From an uncultured Flavobacteriaceae bacterium (GTDB taxonomy: Bacteria; Bacteroidota; Bacteroidia; Flavobacteriales; Flavobacteriaceae): a stretch of DNA of 64,000 nucleotides. The position numbers and the translations under genes were made by a program. The stretch is taken from assembly GCA_937136755.1 (NCBI GenBank), contig CAKZOR010000083.1, forward strand, positions 1 to 64,000. The letters are read 5' to 3'. This document shows, one piece after another, positions 54,149-64,000 of the stretch (within the stretch, counting starts at the first letter, position 1; each line of letters starts with the position of its first letter). A model generated the notes under the pieces. The model was not told the DNA's origin. It saw only the letters and a list, made by a program, of their open reading frames with translations, and did no database searches.

Positions 54149-54877
54149 TTATTTTTTGTGGTCTACCAGCATATCAATTAATGCGATAGAAGAATCTTCC
54201 ATATCATTTACAATACCATCGATCTTAGCAATAATGTAGTTGTAAAAAATCTGTAAGATAATAGCCGTAATAAGACCAAATACAGTAGTTAAAAGTGCTA
54301 CCTGAATATCACCTGCAATAAGAGAGGCACTCAAGTTACCAACTGCTGCAATTTTCTGGAAGGCCTGGATCATACCAATTACCGTACCCATGAAACCAAG
54401 CATTGGTGCAATAGCGATAAATAAAGACAACCAGGAAACATTTTTCTCTAATTGACCCATTTGAACACCACCGTATGCAACAACTGCTTTCTCAGCAGAC
54501 TCAACACTTTCACCAGCTCTGTCTAATCCTTGGTAAAAAATAGAAGCAACAGGTCCTTTTGTGTCTCTACATAATTCTTTAGCAGCGTTTACACCGCCAG
54601 ATTTTAAAGCTTCTTCAACAGCTTCTTTTAATTTTGTTGTATTTGTTGTAGCCAAGTTTAAAAAGATAATTCTTTCAATTGCTACAGCCAATCCTAAGAT
54701 TAAACAAAGCAATACAATCCCCATGAAGGATGCACCCCCTTGGATAAATTGTTCTTTAAGAACTTGAGTGAAACCTTTTTCGGCAGCAGCTTCCTGAACT
54801 AGTGTTACTGCACTTGCTGTACTTGTACTTAATACAAATAACCCAGACATGGCTAGGATAGAGAATGATCTTTTCAT
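54149..54877 (-). CDS. exbB: ExbB/TolQ/MotA-type proton channel protein
   Basis: Forms the membrane channel through which protons drive the ExbD subunits. The 242-residue protein has an N-terminal hydrophobic signal-like segment (ending about residue 25, ASA), then three further helices: FMGIVLLCLILGLAVAIERI (about 51-70), WLSLFIAIAPMLGFMGTVIGM (about 149-169) and a last one near 190-215. The motif APMLGFMGTVIGMI is the MotA/TolQ/ExbB signature. First of four minus-strand genes in this operon. Confidence 0.95.
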   Translation of the reverse strand: MKRSFSILAMSGLFVLSTSTASAVTLVQEAAAEKGFTQVLKEQFIQGGASFMGIVLLCLILGLAVAIERIIFLNLATTNTTKLKEAVEEALKSGGVNAAKELCRDTKGPVASIFYQGLDRAGESVESAEKAVVAYGGVQMGQLEKNVSWLSLFIAIAPMLGFMGTVIGMIQAFQKIAAVGNLSASLIAGDIQVALLTTVFGLITAIILQIFYNYIIAKIDGIVNDMEDSSIALIDMLVDHKK

Positions 54878-54956
54878 TTTTTAAAAACTTAAATTTAGTT
54901 AGTTAATGGGTTAAAGATAAAAAAATTTTGTAATTATTGAACGTAAAACTTCAAAG

Positions 54957-55044
54957 CAGAGAGGAAGGGATTCGAACCCTCGATACACTTTTGGTGTATA
55001 CACGCTTTCCAGGCGTGCGCCTTCGACCGCTCGGCCACCTCTCT
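54957..55044 (-). tRNA. tRNA-Ser (anticodon GGA)
   Basis: An 88-nt class II tRNA on the minus strand. The acceptor stem pairs AGAGAGG with CCTCTCT, discriminator G at 54957. The anticodon stem CACGC/GCGTG encloses CTGGAAA, giving GGA. The long variable arm TATACAC-N5-GTGTATC and the T arm GGGTTCGAATCCC complete the fold. CCA is not encoded. It sits between ansA and exbB on the same strand. Confidence 0.95.
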
Positions 55045-55109
55045 ATTGATGTTTTAGGCAGGGCAAATAACAAAAAAAATGCTAATTAATGAAATTCTAA
55101 TCGTTAATT

Positions 55110-56135
55110 TTATTGCATTTCTCCCCTTAAAGAAGTTTCAAATATGGTCTTAAAAGTTCCTTTAGAAACACCACTCCCAAGCAGATACATGAGCTTGGCC
55201 AAAGCAGCTTCTGTGCTAATATCCTTACCGTTAAGTAGTTGTATTTTTTCCAATCCTTTACTGGCCTCATAATGTCCCATTAAAACACTGCCTCCAGAGC
55301 ACTGTGTTACATTAACAATAATCAAGTCATTTTGAATAGCCTCAGATAAAATTGCTATAAACCAAGGTGCCGTTGGAGCATTTCCAGCCCCATAAGTTTC
55401 CAAAACAACGGCTTTTAAGCCTTCTGAAAACAAAACAGACCGCATAAAAGAGGGGGAAATACCAGGAAATAGTTTCAAAACCCCTACACTCTGGTCCATT
55501 TTTTTATGGAATTTTGGCTGTTTTCCTTTTTGGGGCTTCAAAAGTAATGACTTAGACACCTCTAAAGAAACGCCAGACTGAGCTAAAGGAGCGTAATTTA
55601 AAGACTCAAACGCCTCAAAATGCGCTGCATTAATTTTTGTGGTTCTGTTGCCACGGTATAGCTTATATTCAAAATAAAGGCCTACCTCCTGTATCACTGG
55701 TTGTCCATTTTCTTTTAGCGCAGCCAATTGAATGGAGGTGATTAAATTTTCTTTGGCATCTGTTCTTAAATCTCCAATGGGCAACTGGGATCCTGTAAAA
55801 ATAACTGGTTTAGAAAGATTCTCACACATAAAACTCAGCGCCGCAGCACTATAACTCATGGTGTCACTCCCGTGAAGGATCACAAAACCATCAAATGACT
55901 CATATTGGGTTTCGATCATATCTACCATAGTAACCCACAAACTTGGATCAATATCACTAGAGTCTATAGGCGTTTCAAACGAAATGCATTCCGTATCACA
56001 ATCGAGCAGTTTTAGTTCTGGGATTTGCTCCGCTATAGCGTCAAAGTTAAAGGCTTTTAAGGTACCTGTTTCCGGATGTTTTACCATCCCTATAGTACCA
56101 CCGGTATACAGAAGAAGTATTTTTGATCTGGCCAT
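55110..56135 (-). CDS. ansA: Type I L-asparaginase
   Basis: Hydrolyses asparagine to aspartate and ammonia in the cytoplasm. The 341-residue protein has no signal peptide. The two active-site motifs are LYTGGTIGM (9-17), with T14 as the nucleophile, and HGSDTMSYS (88-96), with T92, D91 as the second triad elements. Length suits type I asparaginase. It lies 110 bases downstream of tatD on the same strand; the gap holds no visible feature. Confidence 0.95.
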   Translation of the reverse strand: MARSKILLLYTGGTIGMVKHPETGTLKAFNFDAIAEQIPELKLLDCDTECISFETPIDSSDIDPSLWVTMVDMIETQYESFDGFVILHGSDTMSYSAAALSFMCENLSKPVIFTGSQLPIGDLRTDAKENLITSIQLAALKENGQPVIQEVGLYFEYKLYRGNRTTKINAAHFEAFESLNYAPLAQSGVSLEVSKSLLLKPQKGKQPKFHKKMDQSVGVLKLFPGISPSFMRSVLFSEGLKAVVLETYGAGNAPTAPWFIAILSEAIQNDLIIVNVTQCSGGSVLMGHYEASKGLEKIQLLNGKDISTEAALAKLMYLLGSGVSKGTFKTIFETSLRGEMQ

Positions 56136-56245
56136 AAAGAAATAGAGTACTTAGTGAAGCTTATTACAATATTAAAGCACAACATTACGCAATATAAAGG
56201 ACATTCAAAAAACAATATTTTAAAGTAAGACCGCCTCCTTAAGTC

Positions 56246-57013
56246 TTAGACCCCAAATACAGCCCTTGAATTTTCGGTAGTAATGGCTGCAATGTCCTCA
56301 AGAGATTTTCCAGTGAGAAACGCTAATTTTTCTGCCACCAAAGGAAGGTAGGCAGACGTATTTCTCTTCCCTCTGTAAGGCACTGGTGCCAGGTAAGGGG
56401 CATCGGTTTCTAAAACCAAATGAGACAAGTCAATCTGATCTATAAAACGATCCAAACCACCATTTTTAAAAGTGAGCACCCCGCCTATCCCAAGTTTCAT
56501 CCCGAGAGATATGGCCCTATTGGCCTGAGATAAGTCTCCAGTAAAACAGTGAAAAATCCCTCTCAATAATGGGCCTTTATGCGACTCCAATACCTCAAAA
56601 ACGGCATCAAAAGCATCTCTACAATGAATAACGATAGGAAGCCGACGCTTTTTAGCCCACTCTATTTGCAAGTGAAAGGCCTCTTGCTGCTGCTTTAAAA
56701 AAGTCTTGTCCCAGTAAAGATCCATTCCTATTTCTCCCACGGCAACTGCTTGGGCCTCATCCAAAAAAGACTCTAGCACTGCTAGCTCTTCTCGAAAATT
56801 TTCTTTGACATGGGTGGGATGAAGACCACTCATCAAAAACATATTCAACGGAAAAGCGTTTTTTAATTCCCGCATATCAGACAGATATGTACTGTCTATG
56901 GCAGGAAGAAAAAAACGCTCTACGCCGTTATTAATTGCTTCTTGAACTACCTCATCCCTGTCTTCAGCAAAAGATTCACTGTACAAATGGGTATGGGTGT
57001 CCGTGAATACCAC
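56246..57013 (-). CDS. tatD: TatD family metal-dependent hydrolase
   Basis: TIM-barrel metallohydrolase of the TatD/YcfH group; known members are 3'-5' DNA exonucleases or have DNase activity. In the 255-residue protein metal ligands are in DTHTHLY (H7, H9), GEIGMD (about 91-96), VIHCRDA (about 128-134), HCFTG (about 154-158) and ETDAPYL (about 203-209). It overlaps the sucB stop by one base (TAATG), so translation is probably coupled to sucB. Confidence 0.94.
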   Translation of the reverse strand: MVFTDTHTHLYSESFAEDRDEVVQEAINNGVERFFLPAIDSTYLSDMRELKNAFPLNMFLMSGLHPTHVKENFREELAVLESFLDEAQAVAVGEIGMDLYWDKTFLKQQQEAFHLQIEWAKKRRLPIVIHCRDAFDAVFEVLESHKGPLLRGIFHCFTGDLSQANRAISLGMKLGIGGVLTFKNGGLDRFIDQIDLSHLVLETDAPYLAPVPYRGKRNTSAYLPLVAEKLAFLTGKSLEDIAAITTENSRAVFGV

Positions 57014-58242
57014 TATAGTTCTAAGGCTTTCTTTTGATCACCGTCCATTAAGAAAGTCGTTGGATCTTCCAAGGCTTCTTTAACAGCCACCAAGAAACCT
57101 ACAGACTCTTTCCCATCAATGATTCTGTGGTCATATGAAAGGGCTACATACATAATAGGTGCTACTACAATTTCTCCGTTTTTCACAACAGGACGCTCCA
57201 CAATATTGTGCATTCCTAAAATAGCAGACTGAGGAGGGTTAATAATTGGAGTAGACAACATAGAGCCAAACACGCCACCATTGGTTATGGTAAAGGTTCC
57301 GCCAGTCATTTCGTCTACCGTAATTTCTCCGTCACGAGCGCGAATAGCCAAACGTTTTACCTCTGCCTCTACGCCTCTAAAACTCAAGTTTTCTGCGTTT
57401 CTAATCACAGGAACCATTAAACCTTTTGGTCCAGATACAGCAATAGAAATATCACAGAAATCATAAGTGACCATCTCTTTTTCATCGATCATAGAATTTA
57501 CCGCTGGGTAAAGTTCTAAGGCACGAATAACAGCTTTTGTAAAGAATGACATGAACCCAAGACCTACACCATGCTTTTCTGTAAAAGCTTCCTTATACTG
57601 TTTTCGCAAGGCAAAAATGGGCCCCATATCTACCTCATTAAAGGTAGTAAGCATAGCTGTTTCGTTCTTGGCAGACACCAAACGCTCTGCTACTTTTCTT
57701 CTCAACATAGACAACTTACTTCTAGTAGTGCCTCTTGCTCCACCAGTAGAATTTGTCCCCATGGAAGGCACTGCTTTTACAGCGTCTTCTTTGGTTACCC
57801 TACCGTCTTTTCCTGTCCCCACAATCTCAGCGGCAGATATGCCTTTTTCTGCTAATATTTTTTTAGCAGCTGGAGAAGCAGTTCCTGTGGCATAGCTAGT
57901 GGTGGCTGCAGGCGCCTCTTTAACAGGAGCTGGCGCAGCAGCCTTAGGAGCGGCCTCTGGTGCCTCTTCAATAGCCTTGGCTGGACTGTCTCCCTCTGGC
58001 TTCACAGCCGACGTATCTATTAAACAAACCACAGCACCCACGGCAACAGCGTCACCTTCTTCTGCCTTAAGGGTAATTATACCACTCATTTCAGCAGGTA
58101 ATTCCAATGTTGCCTTGTCTGAGTCTACCTCTGCAATGGCTTGGTCTTTTTCTACATAATCACCATCTTGAACCAACCAAGTGGCAATTTCTACTTCTGT
58201 GATGGACTCCCCTGGAGAGGGCACTTTCATTTCTAAAATCAT
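57013..58242 (-). CDS. sucB: 2-oxoglutarate dehydrogenase E2, dihydrolipoamide succinyltransferase
   Basis: Transfers the succinyl group to CoA in the TCA cycle. The 409-residue protein has one N-terminal lipoyl domain with lipoylated K43 in DSDKA (40-44), an A/P/E-rich linker (about 85-115), a peripheral subunit-binding domain ([12 protein letters not shown] near 123-134), and the catalytic domain with H372 and D376 in the HRIIDG motif. It lies 31 bases after sucA and overlaps tatD by 1 base. Confidence 0.97.
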   Translation of the reverse strand: MILEMKVPSPGESITEVEIATWLVQDGDYVEKDQAIAEVDSDKATLELPAEMSGIITLKAEEGDAVAVGAVVCLIDTSAVKPEGDSPAKAIEEAPEAAPKAAAPAPVKEAPAATTSYATGTASPAAKKILAEKGISAAEIVGTGKDGRVTKEDAVKAVPSMGTNSTGGARGTTRSKLSMLRRKVAERLVSAKNETAMLTTFNEVDMGPIFALRKQYKEAFTEKHGVGLGFMSFFTKAVIRALELYPAVNSMIDEKEMVTYDFCDISIAVSGPKGLMVPVIRNAENLSFRGVEAEVKRLAIRARDGEITVDEMTGGTFTITNGGVFGSMLSTPIINPPQSAILGMHNIVERPVVKNGEIVVAPIMYVALSYDHRIIDGKESVGFLVAVKEALEDPTTFLMDGDQKKALEL

Positions 58243-58273
58243 CGTGTATAATTTATGAGATCTCTTTAATTTA

Positions 58274-61045
58274 TTATCTAATCATATTGTCTTTGGAAGC
58301 ATCGAATACATAATCAATGACTTCTTGGTGCCTCCTTTTGGAACGCACCGCACTTCCCGCTGCTGGAGAAGCGTAAAAACGCCTAGAAGCTACTCTAAAT
58401 TTAGAGGCCATTGGCAAATGCATCAGCAGGTGACTCCATGCCCCCATGTTTCTAGGCTCTTCTTGAGCCCATACAATGTCTTTTGCATTTTTATATTGGT
58501 CTAATTGTGCCTGAATTTGATCTACGGCTAAAGGAAACAGTTGCTCTATTCTCACCAAGGCTACATCTTCTCTTTGAAGGTTTTCTCTTGCCTCCAATAA
58601 ATCATAGTAGAATTTACCCGTACAAAAAACCAATGTTTTAACCTGGTTCTTTACCGCTGTTGCGTCTCCTATAACTTCTTGAAAATGACCATTTGCAAAA
58701 TCTTCCACTCCGGAAACTGCCTTTGGGTGCCTCAATAAACTCTTAGGTGTAAACACCACTAGAGGTTTTCTATAAGTGGCTTTCAATTGCCTTCTCAACA
58801 AATGAAACATATTGGCTGGTGTAGTACAGTCTGCTATAAACATATTGTCTTTGGCACACATTTGCAAATACCTTTCCATTCTGGCGGAAGAGTGCTCTGC
58901 TCCTTGCCCCTCATATCCATGAGGCAATAACATGACCAAACCGTTTTGCAATTTCCACTTGTCTTCTGCGGCAGAAATATATTGGTCAATCATAATTTGG
59001 GCCCCATTACTGAAATCTCCAAATTGCGCTTCCCAAATGGTTAATGTGTTGGGGCTTGCCATAGCATAGCCATAATCAAAACCTACTACTCCGTACTCCG
59101 ACAGTAAGGAGTTAAAAATATGTAATTTGCCTTGCTGGTCATTTAACTGATTTAAAAGCAATACTTCTTCTTCACTCGCCTCAACTTTCAATACTGCATG
59201 TCTGTGAGAAAAAGTCCCTCGCTCTACATCTTGACCAGAAATTCTCACATCAAATCCTTCTTCTAAAAGTGATCCATATGCCAAGAGTTCTCCCATGGCC
59301 CAATCCAGGGTATTGTTTTCGAAAAACATCTTACGCCTATCTTCAATGAGCTTGTCTATCTTTCTCAAGAATTTCTTGTCAGATGGCAAGGTGGTAATGA
59401 CCTTCGCAATAGCTGTAAGCTTATCTGCTGGGTATGCCGTGGCTACTTTTAAAGCCATGGTGTCTTCTTGAGCAGGAGCCAAGCCTTTCCATGCCTCAGA
59501 CATGAATGGTGTAATGACGGTTTTATCTTCTTTTCTGGAGTCTTCTAAATCTACTTCTAAACTGTCTTTATAAGCCTGTTCTAAACCTTTGACAAAATCT
59601 GGTGTAATAACCCCTTCTTCTAGGAGTCTTGCCGTGTAAATTTCTTTAGGGTTTTGGTGTTTGGCAATAGCCTTATACAATTTAGGCTGTGTAAATCTTG
59701 GTTCATCTCCTTCGTTATGACCGTATTTCCTGTAACCCAATAGGTCTATAAAAACATCTCTTTGAAACCTCATGCGGTATTCTAAAGCAAATAATGCAGC
59801 GTGAACTACTGCTTCTACGTCGTCTGCATTTACATGAAGCACTGGACTCAAAGTCACTTTACCTACATCTGTGCAATAGGTAGAAGATCTCGCATCTAAA
59901 TAGTTGGTGGTAAAACCAATCTGATTATTTACTACAATATGTATGGTTCCATTGGTTTTATAACCGTCTAACTGGGCCATTTGTACCACTTCATACACCA
60001 GACCTTGACCAGCTATAGCGGCATCTCCATGCAATACTATAGGCAGTACTTTAGAAAAGTCATCTGGGTATAGATTATCTTGTTTGGCTCGAGCAATACC
60101 CTCAACCACGGCACCTACCGTTTCTAGGTGGGATGGGTTGGGCGCAATATTCATCACTATTTTGTTGCCGTTGTCTGACATTCTATCAGAGGTCCATCCT
60201 AAGTGATATTTTACGTCTCCGTCAAAAACTACCTGCTCGTAATCTTTACCGTCAAACTCACTAAAAATATCTTTTGCAGACTTTCCAAAAATATTTGTCA
60301 ACACGTTTAAACGTCCCCTATGGGCCATTCCCATAACAAACTCAGCAACCCCTTTGGCTGCAGCAGCTTCTACAATGGCGTCTAAAGCTGGAATTAAAGA
60401 TTCATTTCCCTCTAAAGAGAAACGCTTCTGACCAACGTATTTGGTATGTAAAAAACTTTCAAAACTCACTGCTTGAGTAAGCTTTTTAAGAATATGTTTT
60501 TTCTGATCTATTGAAAAAGACGGGTGATTGTCATTGACATTCAACCAGTTCTGTATCCATGCAACACGCTCAGGATTTCTAATGTACATGTACTCTACTC
60601 CAATAGCGTCACAATAAATGCGTTTTAAGTGTGCCACAATGTCTGTAAGCGAAGCAGCACCAATACCAATAATTTCCCCTGCAGAAAAAACGGTATTTAA
60701 ATCTGCTTCAGTCAGTCCAAAGTTTTCTAAATCCAATGTTGGACTGTATTTTCTTCGCTCTCTAACCGGGTTGGTTTCCGTGAATAAATGCCCCCTGCTT
60801 CTGTAACCATCAATCAATCTAATGACTTGAAATTCTTTCTGCATGCTTTCTGGCATTTCAGAAATGTCGGCAGTGGAAACAACGGCTTCTTCATTAAAAA
60901 AACCATGGGATTCTGAACCAAAGTCGTAGCCTTGAAAAAAAGCACGCCATGAAGGTTCAACACTGTCTGGGTTTTTTAAATATTTATCGTAAAGATCCGC
61001 AAAGAATGAAGTATGTGCGGCGTTTAAAAAGGAATATGGATCCAT
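58274..61045 (-). CDS. sucA: 2-oxoglutarate dehydrogenase E1 component
   Basis: Thiamine diphosphate enzyme that decarboxylates 2-oxoglutarate in the TCA cycle. The 923-residue protein has the N-terminal E2-binding helix ([19 protein letters not shown], residues 5-23), the active-site region [10 protein letters not shown] (about 249-258), GDAAIAGQG with the ThDP-binding motif (about 342-350 through NNQIGFTT), and [10 protein letters not shown] near the end. Length is normal. First gene of sucA-sucB-tatD. A TATTTTTG box lies 40 bases upstream of its ATG (61085-61092); no matching -33 was seen. Confidence 0.96.
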   Translation of the reverse strand: MDPYSFLNAAHTSFFADLYDKYLKNPDSVEPSWRAFFQGYDFGSESHGFFNEEAVVSTADISEMPESMQKEFQVIRLIDGYRSRGHLFTETNPVRERRKYSPTLDLENFGLTEADLNTVFSAGEIIGIGAASLTDIVAHLKRIYCDAIGVEYMYIRNPERVAWIQNWLNVNDNHPSFSIDQKKHILKKLTQAVSFESFLHTKYVGQKRFSLEGNESLIPALDAIVEAAAAKGVAEFVMGMAHRGRLNVLTNIFGKSAKDIFSEFDGKDYEQVVFDGDVKYHLGWTSDRMSDNGNKIVMNIAPNPSHLETVGAVVEGIARAKQDNLYPDDFSKVLPIVLHGDAAIAGQGLVYEVVQMAQLDGYKTNGTIHIVVNNQIGFTTNYLDARSSTYCTDVGKVTLSPVLHVNADDVEAVVHAALFALEYRMRFQRDVFIDLLGYRKYGHNEGDEPRFTQPKLYKAIAKHQNPKEIYTARLLEEGVITPDFVKGLEQAYKDSLEVDLEDSRKEDKTVITPFMSEAWKGLAPAQEDTMALKVATAYPADKLTAIAKVITTLPSDKKFLRKIDKLIEDRRKMFFENNTLDWAMGELLAYGSLLEEGFDVRISGQDVERGTFSHRHAVLKVEASEEEVLLLNQLNDQQGKLHIFNSLLSEYGVVGFDYGYAMASPNTLTIWEAQFGDFSNGAQIMIDQYISAAEDKWKLQNGLVMLLPHGYEGQGAEHSSARMERYLQMCAKDNMFIADCTTPANMFHLLRRQLKATYRKPLVVFTPKSLLRHPKAVSGVEDFANGHFQEVIGDATAVKNQVKTLVFCTGKFYYDLLEARENLQREDVALVRIEQLFPLAVDQIQAQLDQYKNAKDIVWAQEEPRNMGAWSHLLMHLPMASKFRVASRRFYASPAAGSAVRSKRRHQEVIDYVFDASKDNMIR

Positions 61046-61219
61046 CTATAAATTGGAATATGGGTCTTTTACACAAAATTTATTCAAAAATACAACATTT
61101 GCCTAATTTGAGCCTTGGGTTTTACTCATAATTACAAAAAAATACGAAAACGTTGTATAAAATTATCATTCCTTAAAAAAAACCCTATAAAGTATTACTT
61201 TTCAATACTTTAATGCCTT

Positions 61220-61243
61220 AAAAAAAGAGGGCTTTATGCCCTC
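61220..61243 (-). terminator. Rho-independent terminator of the amidohydrolase gene
   Basis: The minus strand has GAGGGC, loop ATAAA, GCCCTC, then six T. It lies 31 bases beyond the amidohydrolase stop and separates it from sucA. Confidence 0.75.
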
Positions 61244-61273
61244 CTTCTTATATTAATTAGGCTTTCGTTGTTA

Positions 61274-62575
61274 TTAGTAGTCGTGCAATACTTCTTTGTT
61301 TTGTTCCTTAAAAACTGTGCCTTCTTTCATGACAAAAATCACTTGCTCTAAAGTAGTTACATTTTTTTCTGGATGCTCATTTACAGCGACTATGTCTGCA
61401 GTATAGCCGGCCTTTAATTGGCCCAAACTATCTGCATAACCTAACAAATTAGCATTGGTGACTGTTGCTGCTGCAATGGCCTCCATTACAGGCATCCCTG
61501 CTGCTACCATAAATCCGAATTCTTTAGCATTGTCTCCATGAGGAGACACTCCTGCATCTGTTCCAAAAGCAATTTTAACCCCTTTTTTATAGGCCATTGC
61601 AAAGTTAGATTGACTTCTAGGCCCTATCTCTAATGCCTTTTTTGCAATGACCTCTGGGAAATAACCTGGTATGGTGGCATTGGCTGCTGCTGCTTTACCA
61701 GCAGATATTGTTGGTACCAAATAAGCGTCGTGTTTTACCATTAAATCCATGGTAGACGGCTCCATAAGGGTCCCATGCTCTATGGTCTTAATCCCAGCTA
61801 TAATAGCCCTTCTCATTCCTTCATCTCCATGGGCATGTGCCGCTGTAAGCATGCCGTAATCTTTTGCAGTACTCACTATGGCTGCCAATTCATCTGCCGT
61901 AAACTGTGGGTTTTGACCATTTTTAGCCACACTGAGCACCCCTCCTGTCGCTGTAATTTTAATGACGTCTGCTCCATCTTTATAACGTTGTCTCACGGCT
62001 TTTCTGGCATCTGTAGGAGAGTTCACCACTCCTTCTCTAGGGCCTGGGTCTCCCATGAGGTCATAGCTTCTTCCGTTGGTGGGGTCTGCATGACCCCCTG
62101 TGGTACCTATCGCCTTACCTGCAGTAAAAATTCTAGGCCCCATTACAGTTCCTTTAGCTATGGCTTTTCTCAAGGCTATATTTACCCCACTACCCCCTAA
62201 ATCTCTAACCGTTGTAAAACCTGCCATAAGGGTTCTTTTAGCATATACAGTAGCTCCCAAAGCAACATCGGCCTCGTTTTCTGTAAAGCGATTCATATAA
62301 GTTCTCGGATTTGACTCATGCTCAATATGCACATGCATATCTATAAAACCAGGCATAACCACCTGCTTTTTTAAATCAATATGGGTGTCCTTATCTGATC
62401 CATTTACATAACCATTCAGAATGGATTCAATGGTATTTCCAGATACAACAATTGTTTTTTCGTTGAGTGTCTTAGCCTTGGCAACGTCTATTATCTGACC
62501 GCAATGCAAGTAAGTTTTTTGAGCGTGAAGATTTAAGCCACAGAGTAATAGGAGGCTAAAAAAGAGTTTTTTCAT
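61274..62575 (-). CDS. Exported metal-dependent amidohydrolase (imidazolonepropionase-like)
   Basis: The 433-residue protein has a signal peptide MKKLFFSLLLLCGLNLHAQ (1-19), so the enzyme acts in the periplasm or outside. It has the amidohydrolase TIM-barrel marks: HVH at 81-83 (metal), a lysine in DVIKITATGG (about 208-217) likely carboxylated, HAHGDEG (about 249-255), EHGT (about 273-276) and FGTDAGVSPHG (about 339-349, catalytic Asp). Relatives include prolidase-like and Xaa-Pro dipeptidases of Bacteroidota. The substrate is unknown. It lies 74 bases after galE on the same strand. Confidence 0.9.
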   Translation of the reverse strand: MKKLFFSLLLLCGLNLHAQKTYLHCGQIIDVAKAKTLNEKTIVVSGNTIESILNGYVNGSDKDTHIDLKKQVVMPGFIDMHVHIEHESNPRTYMNRFTENEADVALGATVYAKRTLMAGFTTVRDLGGSGVNIALRKAIAKGTVMGPRIFTAGKAIGTTGGHADPTNGRSYDLMGDPGPREGVVNSPTDARKAVRQRYKDGADVIKITATGGVLSVAKNGQNPQFTADELAAIVSTAKDYGMLTAAHAHGDEGMRRAIIAGIKTIEHGTLMEPSTMDLMVKHDAYLVPTISAGKAAAANATIPGYFPEVIAKKALEIGPRSQSNFAMAYKKGVKIAFGTDAGVSPHGDNAKEFGFMVAAGMPVMEAIAAATVTNANLLGYADSLGQLKAGYTADIVAVNEHPEKNVTTLEQVIFVMKEGTVFKEQNKEVLHDY

Positions 62576-62649
62576 GATGCGAAATACTTTATAGGTTTGG
62601 TTATTTAAAATTCAAAACAATACCTAGAATCTAAGTACTATTTTGCATC

Positions 62650-63666
62650 CTAAGATAGTAATTTATTTTCCCATGCCCATGCAGAAGCCATAGCTTCTTC
62701 TAAAGAAAAGCGTGCCTGCCAACCTAAAACTGTACTGGCTTTATGGGTGTTGGCGTAGGCAGCTGTGACATCGCCCTGTCTTGGCGGAGCAAAGACAAAG
62801 GGCAAAGAACGTCCACTGACTTTTTCATAGGCTTTAATCACTTCTAAAACAGAACTCCCTTTGCCCGTACCCACATTAAAAACTTCAAATGAAGCTTTTG
62901 ACGTAAGGTTGAGCAATCTATTCATAGCGGCCATATGTGCTTCTGCGAGATCTACCACGTGAATATAATCCCTGATGCAAGTGCCGTCTGGGGTGGGGTA
63001 ATCATTCCCAAATACAGACAATTGCGCTCTTTTACCAACCCCCGTTTGGGTAATAAAAGGGACTAGATTTTGAGGGACTCCAATGGGAAGCTCGCCAATA
63101 AGTGCAGATTCGTGTGCCCCTATGGGATTAAAATACCTCAGTGCAGTGACCTTTAAATGAGGATATGCCAGGCAGCAATCCTGTAGTATTTCTTCTCCAA
63201 TTTGCTTGGTATTTCCATAGGGAGACATGGCTTTCAAGACCGGAGCGGTCTCTAGAATAGGCAATTCAAGGGCTTGGCCATATACGGTGCATGAAGAACT
63301 AAAAATAAATGCTATGGGTTTTTTTACGACCTCCTGAAGTAAATACACTAAGGTGTTTAGGTTGTTTTGATAGTAATCTAAGGGTTTTTCCACAGACTCC
63401 CCTACTGCCTTAAAAGCAGCAAAGTGAATAACTGCATGAATGTCTGGATGCTTAGAAAATAACATTGAAGCAGTTTCAGGCTGCCTTAAATCCAAGGGGT
63501 AAAACTGGGGTTTTTTGCCTGTTATAGCGGTAATTCCATCTAGTACAGCAGCGTTGGTATTCACCAGATTGTCTACTACTATGACTTTATGACCCGCTTC
63601 TAACAAACTTACCACGGTATGTGATCCTATATACCCTAGACCGCCTGTTACCAATACCGTTGCCAT
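62650..63666 (-). CDS. galE: UDP-glucose 4-epimerase
   Basis: Interconverts UDP-glucose and UDP-galactose, supplying sugars for surface glycans. The 338-residue extended short-chain dehydrogenase has the Rossmann motif TGGLGYIGS (7-15), a catalytic S125 in SSSCTVYG, and the Y-x3-K pair Y150/K154 in YGNTK. The substrate region includes RYFNPIGAH and GTCIRDYIHV, typical of GalE. It starts 1 base after the aminotransferase stop, so the two are probably translated together, pointing to nucleotide-sugar metabolism. Confidence 0.95.
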   Translation of the reverse strand: MATVLVTGGLGYIGSHTVVSLLEAGHKVIVVDNLVNTNAAVLDGITAITGKKPQFYPLDLRQPETASMLFSKHPDIHAVIHFAAFKAVGESVEKPLDYYQNNLNTLVYLLQEVVKKPIAFIFSSSCTVYGQALELPILETAPVLKAMSPYGNTKQIGEEILQDCCLAYPHLKVTALRYFNPIGAHESALIGELPIGVPQNLVPFITQTGVGKRAQLSVFGNDYPTPDGTCIRDYIHVVDLAEAHMAAMNRLLNLTSKASFEVFNVGTGKGSSVLEVIKAYEKVSGRSLPFVFAPPRQGDVTAAYANTHKASTVLGWQARFSLEEAMASAWAWENKLLS

Positions 63667-63667
63667 C

Positions 63668-64000
63668 TTATGAATTTAGAAAATTGAGAATGGTTTTTGT
63701 GATATGCGAAATTTGCGCATCATCTAATTCAGTATGCATGGGCAATGAGATGACCTGTTCACTCAAGGTATTAGTCACTGTAAAATCTGCTTCTTTATAA
63801 CTGTCCTTGGCATAGGCTTTTTGCCTGTGTAATGGGATGGGATAGTACACCCCACAAGGAATTGCTTCTGAGGCCAAATGAGCCACCAGTGCATCTCTTT
63901 TCCCATGGGTGATTTTTAAGGTGTATTGGTGAAATACATGGCAATCACAGCTGTCGCAAATCCCTTGGCAACCATTGACTGTTTTTGGTAATTCAATATC
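63668..64000 (-). CDS. DegT/DnrJ/EryC1/StrS-family sugar aminotransferase (N-terminal part beyond right edge)
   Basis: Only the C-terminal 110 residues are in the window; the frame is open to the right edge. The family end pattern is clear: CHVFHQYTLKI, then ALVAHLASEAIPCGVYYPIPLHRQKAY, and LSEQVISLPMHTELDDAQ. DegT enzymes are PLP-dependent transaminases that make amino sugars for polysaccharides. Immediately before CHVFHQY is a cysteine cluster, CQGICDSCDC (63941-63970). A GTG at 63886 inside the frame is not the true start. The catalytic lysine is outside the window. Confidence 0.9.
   Translation of the reverse strand, partial: DIELPKTVNGCQGICDSCDCHVFHQYTLKITHGKRDALVAHLASEAIPCGVYYPIPLHRQKAYAKDSYKEADFTVTNTLSEQVISLPMHTELDDAQISHITKTILNFLNS

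Noticed and set aside
1-64000. Horizontal islands, prophage, insertion sequences, CRISPR arrays or toxin-antitoxin pairs
   Set aside because: No transposase, integrase, phage gene, inverted-repeat pair with target duplication, or repeat-spacer pattern was seen; nearly all genes are core housekeeping or common Bacteroidota genes.

Overview
The window looks like core chromosome of a member of the Bacteroidota, most likely class Flavobacteriia (family Flavobacteriaceae is my best guess; I cannot name a genus). The evidence is: sprA of the type IX secretion system next to ruvA; a complete alternative complex III cluster followed by cytochrome oxidase genes; N-terminal secretion signals ending in A-Q or S-Q; promoters of the Bacteroidota type (TTTG, about 19 bases, TAnnTTTG) in front of rplM, rimP and tRNA-Gln; moderately AT-rich DNA; and gene starts without clear Shine-Dalgarno sequences. 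No insertion sequence, prophage, CRISPR array or antibiotic-type cluster is visible.

Layout. 1-5057: most of sprA (minus strand, C-terminal end beyond the left edge), preceded in transcription order by ruvA and a fused malic enzyme (5063-7945). 8057-12886: a sodium/solute symporter, then queG, ruvB and a secreted DUF2807-type protein, all minus. 13048-24467: one long minus-strand respiratory operon, actA-actB-actC-actD-actE-actF-ctaC-ctaD, encoding the quinol-oxidising alternative complex III and subunits II and I of an aa3-type oxidase. Together these should pass electrons from menaquinol to oxygen as a supercomplex. 24696-25097: a divergent SPOR-like gene. 25172-29824: the translation/transcription operon rimP-nusA-infB, with tRNA-Gln just upstream in the same direction (29953-30024).

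30241-33537: a giant membrane protein of the DUF2723 (TMEM260-like) family on plus. 33570-35896: cutC, a membrane-anchored phosphoesterase and a cysteine-free thioredoxin on minus. 35965-39974: a tiny membrane ORF, a glycosylasparaginase and polA on plus. 40024-42666: a DUF5916 outer-membrane-like protein on minus. 42882-52479: a plus-strand housekeeping block of rplM-rpsI, rpsB-tsf, pyrH-frr, an RND/MMPL transporter, asnS and rpoN. 52542-54877: an ExbB/ExbD proton-channel operon with an extra four-helix protein, on minus. 54957-55044: tRNA-Ser(GGA). 55110-61045: ansA, tatD and sucB-sucA (2-oxoglutarate dehydrogenase) on minus. 61274-64000: a secreted amidohydrolase, galE and the end of a DegT-family sugar aminotransferase, minus and running off the right edge.

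I did not find a clearly new multi-gene system. The points most worth checking are: a DNA polymerase I whose proofreading motifs have lost two catalytic aspartates; ribosomal protein S2 with a C-terminal Rho_N/SAP-like module; a promoter plus hairpin leader in front of rimP downstream of tRNA-Gln; histidine-rich segments in two respiratory subunits; a thioredoxin fold without any cysteine; an ExbB-X-ExbD-ExbD set with a conserved-looking unknown partner and a CxxC-bearing ExbD; and a cysteine cluster in the DegT aminotransferase.
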